64,000 nt of DNA from CATOSP01 sp965216155 (GTDB lineage Bacteria; Chloroflexota; Dehalococcoidia; Lucifugimonadales; UBA3495), in assembly GCA_965216155.1 (NCBI GenBank), contig CBDCFD010000006.1:1116001-1180000 (forward strand). The letters are read 5' to 3'. The translations under genes and the position numbers were made by a program. This document shows, in pieces, positions 52,869 to 60,223 of this stretch; the first letter of the stretch is position 1, and each line of letters opens with the position of its first letter. Below the pieces are notes generated by a model. The model had not been told where the DNA came from and made no database searches. It was given only the letters and a program-made list of their open reading frames with translations.

Positions 52869-54221
52869 CTAGCCCGACTCCTCTGCCTGGTAGGCCTCGT
52901 CAAGCAGGTCCACTACGTGGCAGACCCTTTGCCCGGCTCCTCTACTCCTCAACCCCTGATCGATCTGCGACATGCAACCGGGGTTGGCGGTGGCTACCTG
53001 CTCCGCGCCGGTTGCAATGATGTGGTCCAATTTCCGGTCGAGAATTTGTCCCGAAAGCTCGGGTTGGATTATCGAGTAAATCCCCGCCGACCCGCAGCAC
53101 ATGGCGGACTGCTCCATCTCCACCAGTTCCAGCCCGGGGATTGAGTTCAACACCTCGCGGGGTTGGGAAGTAATTCGCTGGGCATGGGCCAGGTGGCAGG
53201 GGTCCTGGTAAGTGACCTTGCGGCGCAGTGGTCTCCGGGGAGGGTCCACCGGCAGCGACGCCAGAAACTCGGTTATGTCTACCGTTTTCCGCGCGAAGCT
53301 ACGGGCGGCTTCGGCGTATTCAGCGTCGTCTTTGAGCAGGTCGTCGTATTCCTTCATCGCCGAGCCGCAGCCCGCGGACGCCACCACAATCGTTGCAACT
53401 CCGGCGTCACGGAACACGCCGATGTTTCGCCTGGCCATATCCCGGGCGGTCTCCAGGTCGCCGCTGTGAACATTGAGCGCACCGCAGCAGCCTTGGCCTA
53501 CGGGAACGACGACCTCGCAGCCGTTGCGGGTGAGCACCCTGACGGCAGCGGCCATCGTGCTCCCCTGCATCAGAGGCATGACGCAGCCGGAAAGAAGGCC
53601 GACGGTGCGTTTCTTTTCTCCACGGGCGGGGTAGGCGTCGTTGGAGGGGCCAAAAAACGGCCCGCGAAAGTCGGGAAGCTGCGCCTCCAGGTCTGACATT
53701 CCGCCGGGCAGAACCTTTAGGAGCTTTGAGGCCCTGACCAGCTTCTGAAGTCCTGATCGTTGATAGATTCGGATAAGGTGCGCCCCCAACCGCAGTCTTT
53801 TAGGGTAAGGCAGTGCGCCCCGGAGAAATATGCGGCTGATCCGCTTCAGACCGTCCGACTGCATCCCGTGGGAAAGCACCTGGGCGCGAGTGTTCTCCAT
53901 GATCCTGCCGTAGGGAACTCCCGATGGGCAGACGGCCTCGCAGGCACGGCATTGGAGACACTTCTCCCAGTGGGAAACGACCCTGGAAGTGATCCCGGCA
54001 CGTCCTTCGTTCACCGCCTTCATCAACGCAATGCGGCCCCTGGGAGACTCGGGTTCGACCATCAAGGTCGTATAGGTCGGACATGCGCTCAGGCACAGAC
54101 CGCAGTGGACACAGCGGTACATGTCGGCTTCGGCGGGCACATCATCGCCGTAGAACCCGGCCTCGGCAGGTACGATGGGGAGAGTCAGCCTCTCCCGAGT
54201 TTCTTCCTGATATTCCGCCAT
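52869..54221 (-). CDS. glcF: glycolate oxidase iron-sulfur subunit
   Basis: 450 residues. Two 4Fe-4S motifs, CVHCGLCLSACPTY and CLQCRACEAVCPSG, are followed by two CCG-type domains (GCCGALNVHSG; CHLAHAQRI and MCCGSAGIY). It carries electrons from GlcD/GlcE to the quinone pool. The start overlaps the glcE stop by one base. Confidence 0.92.
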   Translation of the reverse strand: MAEYQEETRERLTLPIVPAEAGFYGDDVPAEADMYRCVHCGLCLSACPTYTTLMVEPESPRGRIALMKAVNEGRAGITSRVVSHWEKCLQCRACEAVCPSGVPYGRIMENTRAQVLSHGMQSDGLKRISRIFLRGALPYPKRLRLGAHLIRIYQRSGLQKLVRASKLLKVLPGGMSDLEAQLPDFRGPFFGPSNDAYPARGEKKRTVGLLSGCVMPLMQGSTMAAAVRVLTRNGCEVVVPVGQGCCGALNVHSGDLETARDMARRNIGVFRDAGVATIVVASAGCGSAMKEYDDLLKDDAEYAEAARSFARKTVDITEFLASLPVDPPRRPLRRKVTYQDPCHLAHAQRITSQPREVLNSIPGLELVEMEQSAMCCGSAGIYSIIQPELSGQILDRKLDHIIATGAEQVATANPGCMSQIDQGLRSRGAGQRVCHVVDLLDEAYQAEESG

Positions 54222-55597
54222 CAGATGCCCCCGACGTTGCGGCCAGGATTGAGGATGCCCGCAGGGTCCAGCTTCGCCTTAATCCGGCGCATAATTTCGA
54301 TCCCCTCCGGGTCGTCTCCCCAAACGTCAATCCGTTGTTTGACCGCAATCGGAGCGCGTTCGACAACCAGCGAACCATTGTAGCTTAAAGCGATCTGCCG
54401 TACGCGGCCGACGACCCCGGCCAGCCCTGCGGCATCATCTTCCGACAGACTGGGTTCCCCGACATTCCACCACAGAATCCGGACCAGTCCAAAGGCTGGG
54501 TCCGTGATGACTCCGGGTCGTGGCCCGTTCGAGCCAGACGCTTCAGGCGAGGCGACAGCCTCCGAAAGTTCGGCCAACATATTCGCGACCGCTGAGGGGG
54601 GTACGCTGGCTTTCAGTATAAGACGGGCTTCTTGATCCTCTACCCAACCCAGGCCGGTTACGTCCCTCAGTAGATGGCGGGTTTCAACGGCATCAGCGAC
54701 TTGACGCACCGGAGCGAGTTTGTCCCGGAGCAGGTTATCCACCTCGGCAAGTTGACGTCTAACGGCGCCGGACCGCCCAGACAAGAACGCTACGAGCAAA
54801 GCGTCCTCCGAGTCCATGCCGCCGGCCAACCGTCTCGCGGCGACCCGGTCCAAGACCTGTATTCCCTGTGGAGCATACACCTGGCGGGACAGTTCCCGGG
54901 CAGTCTTGATCGCAGCGGGCCACGACTTAAAAGCCGCCGTTAAAGCTGCGGTCTGTTGAGGTAGGGGGTTGAGCTTGAACGTAGCCTCGACGATGACTCC
55001 CAGGGTGCCCAGGGAGCCGACGTACAGCTTGCCCAGGTCGTAGCCGGTAACGTTCTTGACTACCTTTCCCCCGGACTTAGTCTCAACACCCGTACCATCA
55101 ACTACGCTGATCCCAATGAGCCAGTCGCGGGGAAGGCCGAATGCGGCGCGCATTGGCCCGCTGGAGTTGGCCGCCAGGACCCCACCGATGGTTGCGCGGC
55201 TTGATAAAGGGGCCTCAACCGGCAGTGTCTTGCCGCCCGAAGCCAAGTTACGCCGCAACGAATCCAGGCTGATCCCGGTTTCGACGGTGGCCGTGAGGTC
55301 GGCGGGCTGATAGTCGATTACCTTATCGCAGCGGGTCAGGTCCAAGGCCAGATCGTATCGCTCCGGGATGTTCCCCAGACCTGTTTGCGTACCCCCGCCT
55401 CTGGTGTGGATGGCCAGACCTTCCTCGGCTGCGAACCGCACTATCTCCAGGATTTCATGGCGCTGGGATGGTCTAAGCGCAGCGCGGGGTGTGACGCCGT
55501 CGATAGAGTAATCGCCAAGCCGTTCTTCCGGAACGACTCCATCCTGACGCAGACTGCGCTCCAGGCTTGCTGGGAGTGAGAGTCCCAACCGGCTCAT
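54221..55597 (-). CDS. glcE: glycolate oxidase subunit GlcE (FAD-binding)
   Basis: 458 residues, FAD_binding_4/vanillyl-alcohol-oxidase type: LAIHTRGGGTQTGLGNIP, TVETGISLDSL, ATIGGVLAANSSGPMRAAFGLPRDWLIGISVV, KSGGKVVKNVTGYDLGKLYVGSLGTLGVIVEATFKL. ATG overlaps the GDPD stop by four bases. The order glcD, GDPD, glcE, glcF is an operon. Confidence 0.9.
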   Translation of the reverse strand: MSRLGLSLPASLERSLRQDGVVPEERLGDYSIDGVTPRAALRPSQRHEILEIVRFAAEEGLAIHTRGGGTQTGLGNIPERYDLALDLTRCDKVIDYQPADLTATVETGISLDSLRRNLASGGKTLPVEAPLSSRATIGGVLAANSSGPMRAAFGLPRDWLIGISVVDGTGVETKSGGKVVKNVTGYDLGKLYVGSLGTLGVIVEATFKLNPLPQQTAALTAAFKSWPAAIKTARELSRQVYAPQGIQVLDRVAARRLAGGMDSEDALLVAFLSGRSGAVRRQLAEVDNLLRDKLAPVRQVADAVETRHLLRDVTGLGWVEDQEARLILKASVPPSAVANMLAELSEAVASPEASGSNGPRPGVITDPAFGLVRILWWNVGEPSLSEDDAAGLAGVVGRVRQIALSYNGSLVVERAPIAVKQRIDVWGDDPEGIEIMRRIKAKLDPAGILNPGRNVGGI

Positions 55598-56319
55598 TTG
55601 GAAGCCAGATATTCGGCGAGTTTGTCGGGGAAGTTGACTGTGAGACCGTCAACCCCGGCGTCGACGGCCCGTCGCATTAGGATTTCGTCGGCGGCTCCCC
55701 AGGCTCTCACTTCCAGGCCATCTCGATGCAGCCTGTCCACCAACTCGGGGGTAAGTTTGGAGGAGTGGGGGCAGATCAGATTCAGGCCGAGACGTTTGGC
55801 CCGGTCGATTGTTGAATCGTCCACGTCCACGACCAACCATCCGGTGGGTAGCTCCGGAGCGTAATCGGTCAGTTCCTCCAAGCTGGCGGACTGGAAAGAC
55901 GTGATTGTTGCGCTGCCGGCAACCCCATAGCCACGCACCAGGTCCACGGCGCGTCTGGACAAGCCACGGACGTCGGCTTTGATTTCGACGTGAAAGTGGA
56001 ACCTTCCTTTGTACCGCTCCAGCATCCCGCCAAAGGTCGGAATTGGTTCTCCGGCGAACTCGGGGGAGAACCAGGACCCCGCGTCCAGGGACCGCAACTC
56101 GGCCAGGGTGGTCTCCGCAACCAAACCCGTGCCGTTGGTCGTCCGCTCAAGTGTCTCGTCGTGGATGATGACGATGTGGCCGTCCTTGGAGAAATGAAGG
56201 TCAAACTCGACATGGCTCGCTCCCAACTCCAAGGCCCTGTCGAAAGCAGCAAAGGTATTCTCCGGGGCGTAAGCCGACGCGCCGCGGTGAGCGATGTCCA
56301 TGAATTCCCGGAGGGCCAT
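55594..56319 (-). CDS. glycerophosphodiester phosphodiesterase
   Basis: 241 residues, GDPD TIM barrel: MDIAHRGASAYAPENTFAAFDRALELGASHVEFDLHFSKDGHIVIIHDETLERTTNGTG, with the catalytic HRG, E and D motifs and second His (IHDE). It hydrolyses glycerophosphodiesters to glycerol-3-phosphate and an alcohol. Its position between glcD and glcE, with overlapping genes, is unusual. Confidence 0.92.
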   Translation of the reverse strand: MALREFMDIAHRGASAYAPENTFAAFDRALELGASHVEFDLHFSKDGHIVIIHDETLERTTNGTGLVAETTLAELRSLDAGSWFSPEFAGEPIPTFGGMLERYKGRFHFHVEIKADVRGLSRRAVDLVRGYGVAGSATITSFQSASLEELTDYAPELPTGWLVVDVDDSTIDRAKRLGLNLICPHSSKLTPELVDRLHRDGLEVRAWGAADEILMRRAVDAGVDGLTVNFPDKLAEYLASK

Positions 56320-56349
56320 CTCGAAAACCTTCGCCTCTCGCTGGTTTGC

Positions 56350-57795
56350 CTAGATGGACAGTCCCGGTTCGGGACGGCGGGCGGGTGGATGGTAGTGGGT
56401 CCCATCCGGGAAGACCTTGCCGGGGTTTAGGCGGTTTCCGGGGGCAAATGCGTCGCGAACACGGCGCATAGCGTCCATATCTTCATCGGTGTAAACCAAG
56501 GGCATTAGCTCTTTCTTTTCCAGGCCCACCCCGTGCTCGCCGGTCAGCGCGCCCCCGGCGTCGATGCAGACCTTCATCACCTCCGCGCCAGCTTCGATGA
56601 TGGTATCCAGGGCGCCGGGTTGGCGCTCATCGAAGAGCAGGCAGGGGTGAAGGTTCCCATCTCCGGCGTGGAATACGTTGGCGATGGGGATACCGTACTT
56701 CTCGCTGATGGCCGCCACCTCGCGAAGAACTTCGGTCAGCTTCGTTCGAGGCGCGACACCGTCCACCAGGTAGTAGTTGGGGGCCAGGCTCCCCAGGGCT
56801 CCCAGCGCACCCTTTCGACCCGCCCACAACCTTTCCCGGTCGCCGGCTTCGTCGGCGGTCCGCACCAGGGTCGGGCCCGACTCCCAGAGGGCAGCCTCAA
56901 CTTCCAACCCGATCTCGTCGACCTCTTCCTGCAGGCCCTCCAACTCGACCAGCAACACCGCACCGGCGTCTTCGGGATAGCCCAGGTCCATCACATTTTG
57001 GACGGCCTGAATGCTCAGGGCGTCGATCATCTCCAGGGCGGCCGGTACGATACCGTGGCCGATAACCGCCGAGACCGCCGTGCAGGCCGAGTCCACGTCC
57101 GGGTAGACTCCCATGAATGTCTTGACCGCTTCGGGCAGGGGCAGGAGCCTGACGGTAATCCTGGTAGCGACACCGAAGGTCCCTTCGGAACCCGTGAAAA
57201 CGCCTCGAAGGTCGTAGCCGGGCGTTTCGCGGGCCGCGCTTCCCAGGTTGACCACCGAGCCGTCTTCCAGGACTACTTCCATCCCCAGCACGTGGTTGGT
57301 GGTCGTTCCATACGCCAGGCAGTGGGGTCCGCCGGAGTTCTCGGCGATGTTGCCGCCCAAGCTGCAAGCCTTCTGACTGGAAGGGTCAGGGGCGTAGCGG
57401 AAACCGAACTTGTGAACGTGGTTGTCCAGGTCAAGATTGATCACACCCGGTTCCACCGTGGCGGTCCGGTTTTCGGTATCCACTTCCAGGATACGGTTCA
57501 TGCGGCTGAACGCGATCTGTATGCCCCCAGGCGGCGCGATGGCCCCGCCGCTCAACCCCGTCCCCGAGCCTCGACCCACGACAGGGACTCCCTCACGGTA
57601 GGCCAGGGCCATAACCCGCCTGACTTCATCGGTCGAGATGGGAAGCGCCACGGCCTCGGGCAGTCCCCGGTCTATGGAGCCGTCATACTCGTAGACCAGC
57701 AGGTCTTCGGGGTGGTAGTAGACGTTATCTTCACCCACGATAGCCTTCAACTCGTCCACGAACCGAACAGCCGCCAAGGCTGAATCCACGGGCAT
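56350..57795 (-). CDS. glcD: glycolate oxidase subunit GlcD (FAD)
   Basis: 481 residues. FAD-binding GRGSGTGLSGGAIAPPGGI, TVEPGVINLDLDNHVHKFGFRYAPDPSSQKACSLGGNIAENSGGPHCLAYG and a C-terminal NVFHAGDGNLHP and ALTGEHGVGLEKK set. The start is MPVDSALAAV at 57795. The 58-codon upstream extension of the longer ORF is rejected because it overlaps the divergent ATPase start. D-lactate dehydrogenase is the nearest alternative; the presence of glcE and glcF supports GlcD. Confidence 0.92.
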   Translation of the reverse strand: MPVDSALAAVRFVDELKAIVGEDNVYYHPEDLLVYEYDGSIDRGLPEAVALPISTDEVRRVMALAYREGVPVVGRGSGTGLSGGAIAPPGGIQIAFSRMNRILEVDTENRTATVEPGVINLDLDNHVHKFGFRYAPDPSSQKACSLGGNIAENSGGPHCLAYGTTTNHVLGMEVVLEDGSVVNLGSAARETPGYDLRGVFTGSEGTFGVATRITVRLLPLPEAVKTFMGVYPDVDSACTAVSAVIGHGIVPAALEMIDALSIQAVQNVMDLGYPEDAGAVLLVELEGLQEEVDEIGLEVEAALWESGPTLVRTADEAGDRERLWAGRKGALGALGSLAPNYYLVDGVAPRTKLTEVLREVAAISEKYGIPIANVFHAGDGNLHPCLLFDERQPGALDTIIEAGAEVMKVCIDAGGALTGEHGVGLEKKELMPLVYTDEDMDAMRRVRDAFAPGNRLNPGKVFPDGTHYHPPARRPEPGLSI

Positions 57796-57961
57796 CTCCC
57801 TGCGGTAGATTGGGGGGATGATAGACCAAGGGGCGAGCGGTTGGCAAGGATGGGTTGTCAGTTGTCCTAGACGTGGCCGAGGCGCGGCAAGTGCGATGAG
57901 ACTTTCGGCTATAATGCGACATGAAACATAAGCGGATAGGACTAAGCGCAAAGGGGAAACC

Positions 57962-59098
57962 ATGTCCAATAAACCGATTGATCATAGCCTTCATCTGCCG
58001 GACCTTGCAGTCAAAGGTTTTGGCGGCATCCGGGAACTCATCATTAAACGCCTGGGCAGGGTGACGCTCATAGCCGGGATGAATGGTTCTGGTAAAACGA
58101 CGCTGCTCGATGCCGTGCGCGTGTTTGCCGACCGAGGCAGTGCCAACGTGCTCCAGGAAACGTTGCAACGACGTGAAGAGCTCAAGCAGGATATGGATAA
58201 AGACGGTGACAGGTCCTTGGCGCCCAACTGGGAGGCGCTGTTCTTTGGGAGGTCCTTCTTCCCAGGCGCCACCATCTCAATCTGCCCACTCAAGGAAAAT
58301 CACCAACTCTTACTTCAAGCCAATCCGGCAACTGAAGACGATGCTGAACGTTTCGGACCCCATTTTACCGGGCCATTGGATGCAGATACATGGACCATTC
58401 GAGGGGAGTACATGGGAAGTGACCGGCATTTTATCTTAAATTCCGGTACAAGGCGAAACTACACGAGTGGTTTACGTGGAAGCGCAATCAGAGCCTCAAC
58501 AATAGACTCCGGGCCCTTGTCCGGAATCCGTTGCACGTCGTTTGGTCCAAGTCCCATGGATAGTGAGACTATATATTGGCTTTGGGTGAACGTAGCTCTC
58601 ACCGATGACGAGGAGAGAGCGGTAGACGCTCTGAATTTGGTCTGTGGTGATAGAGTAGAGCGCATCGCAGTCGTGGGGGAAAGTCTGCGGAGAGGAAGTC
58701 GCGTCGTCGTAAGAGTCAAAGGAGAAAATCGCCCGGTCCCATTGCGAAGCCTCGGGGACGGGGCTGTGCGGCTGTTCGGAGTAGCTCTGGCATTGGCCAA
58801 TAGCCGGAACGGCTTTTTGGTTATAGACGAGGCCGAGAATGGCATTCACCATTCCATACAGCGGTATTTCTGGAAAATGATTATGAGGTCCGCGCATGAA
58901 AACAACGTTCAGGTGTTTGCAACAACGCACGGTTGGGACTGCGTTGTAGGTTATGCGCAGGCGGCGGCTGAAGTAGAAGAAATGGATGGCGCTCTCGTCC
59001 GAATCGAACGCAAAGGGGACCGCACGAGAGTCGTAGAGTACACGGAGGAAGACCTCGGCGTAGTTGCCGAACAGGAAATTGGAATCGAGGTTAGGTAG
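57962..59098 (+). CDS. AAA/ABC-type ATPase, partner of a TOPRIM protein
   Basis: 378 residues. HLPDLAVKGFGGIRELIIKRLGRVTLIAGMNGSGKTTLLDAVR with the Walker A Lys at 45; VPLRSLGDGAVRLFGVALALA as ABC-like signature; GFLVIDEAENGIHHSIQRYF with Walker B Asp/Glu at 289-290; FATTHGWDC as switch. It is homologous to the frameshifted gene at 1508-2673. The TOPRIM gene starts three bases after its stop. Divergent from glcD. Confidence 0.85.
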   Translation: MSNKPIDHSLHLPDLAVKGFGGIRELIIKRLGRVTLIAGMNGSGKTTLLDAVRVFADRGSANVLQETLQRREELKQDMDKDGDRSLAPNWEALFFGRSFFPGATISICPLKENHQLLLQANPATEDDAERFGPHFTGPLDADTWTIRGEYMGSDRHFILNSGTRRNYTSGLRGSAIRASTIDSGPLSGIRCTSFGPSPMDSETIYWLWVNVALTDDEERAVDALNLVCGDRVERIAVVGESLRRGSRVVVRVKGENRPVPLRSLGDGAVRLFGVALALANSRNGFLVIDEAENGIHHSIQRYFWKMIMRSAHENNVQVFATTHGWDCVVGYAQAAAEVEEMDGALVRIERKGDRTRVVEYTEEDLGVVAEQEIGIEVR

Positions 59099-59101
59099 TC
59101 C

Positions 59102-59733
59102 GTGGGTCTGCAATCCCGCTCGAGTTCTGACGCCGTTCTAATAGTCGAAGGTCAAGACGACAGGCATGTGGTGGGACATCTCTGGCATCGTCAGACTGGT
59201 GAAGAACCCCCTTTCGACATCTTGGATGCAGGCAACGACCGAAAAGCCCTGAGTATGTTTGGCCTCGCACTCAGAGACCCGAGGCGCCGGGCTGTCGGCA
59301 TTCTCGTCGATGCCGATGATAATGCGCCGGGGCGATGGGAGGCAGTCAGGAGACGGCTCAGTGATGAGGATATTACTGCTCCGATCGAGAGCAACCGTGA
59401 CGGCATAATCATCGAAGCGAACGAAGACGTACCGCGTGTTGGCGTCTGGCTGATGCCGGACAATAGCTCTGCGGGCGAGCTAGAAGACTTCGTGGTCAAG
59501 ATGGCCCGGTCGCTGACCCGGTATGGCCGCGTTCTGAAACCTATATCGACGGCATTCATCCAGATGCCCGGAAGTTCAGCGAGGGCAAGATATTGAGAGC
59601 GAAAGTCCACGCATGGTTGGCGACGAGGGAGGAACCGAGGCCAATGGGAGCCGCCATCAGGACTCAGGATTTGTCGGTCGACGGAGAATTGTGTCAAAGG
59701 TTCGTCGCATGGCTTAAGGGACTCTTCACATAG
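59102..59733 (+). pseudogene. TOPRIM/DUF3226-like protein with a frameshift
   Basis: GTG start. The first 133 or so codons read AVLIVEGQDDRHVVGHLW, AVGILVDADDN and MPDNSSAGELEDFVVKM. Around 59502-59508 the frame shifts: adding one G to ATGGCCCGG gives MGPVADPVWPRSETYIDG, which then matches the other copy (RKFSEGKILRAKVHAWLATREEPRPMGAAI) and ends at 59733. Uncorrected, it stops at 59596. About 210 residues when repaired. It carries the same motifs as the gene at 886-1503. Confidence 0.7.
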
Positions 59734-59789
59734 GATAAGAATTCGGGCCATTGTCCCAAGCGCCCTTGTGAAGGAGATCGCATCCGCAC

Positions 59790-59987
59790 TCACGCGGGAA
59801 CTTGCTCATAGGAGAAGGAGGGTATCGCCATGCGGTCGCTGGCGTGTTCTATGGTTATGGCGCAAAGGCGGCCCTCGCCGTCCAGGTCCAGGAGGGTATT
59901 CTCGTCCAGGTCCCGCGTCTCGTCCACGTCGGCGGGGCAAAGCTCGATGTAGAGGGTGTCCGTGTCGCGGAAGTATGTAATCTTCAT
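59790..59987 (-). CDS. DUF2283 antitoxin-like protein, unpaired
   Basis: 65 residues: MKITYFRDTDTLYIELCPADVDETRDLDENTLLDLDGEGRLCAITIEHASDR, a DUF2283 fold. No DUF4258 toxin is found beside it. It lies between the TOPRIM gene and a small membrane protein. Confidence 0.8.
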   Translation of the reverse strand: MKITYFRDTDTLYIELCPADVDETRDLDENTLLDLDGEGRLCAITIEHASDRMAIPSFSYEQVPA

Positions 59988-60045
59988 GGCTTGAACGACC
60001 TGTCAAAGAAAGCGTTGTGTACGGTCTCCCCGTCCGGCAACAGAT

Positions 60046-60210
60046 CTACTGCTTCACCAACTGCAACACTACGGCGATAATGGCCGTAATCAGGCCACCA
60101 CCCGCAATCCCTATTAACACCATTAGCAGGCGGTGCATATCATCCATGCGGTTATTCAGGCCCCTTATCTCTCCGCGCAATTCTCCAATCTGGCCCTCTA
60201 CAGTTGCCAT
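60046..60210 (-). CDS. 54-residue coiled-coil/transmembrane protein
   Basis: MATVEGQIGELRGEIRGLNN gives an amphipathic helix of about 28 residues, followed by LLMVLIGIAGGGLITAIIAVVLQL, one transmembrane span. AGGAGGAATC lies directly before ATG, a strong ribosome binding site. It is 13 bases downstream of the methylase gene on the same strand, so they are likely co-transcribed. A small membrane partner of the methylase is possible. Confidence 0.7.
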   Translation of the reverse strand: MATVEGQIGELRGEIRGLNNRMDDMHRLLMVLIGIAGGGLITAIIAVVLQLVKQ

Positions 60211-60223
60211 GATTCCTCCTTAA

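Noticed and set aside
56350..57969. Long form of GlcD starting at 57969
   Set aside because: The extra 58 residues are not like GlcD and overlap the start of the divergent ATPase gene; MPVDSALAAV at 57795 is the family-like start.
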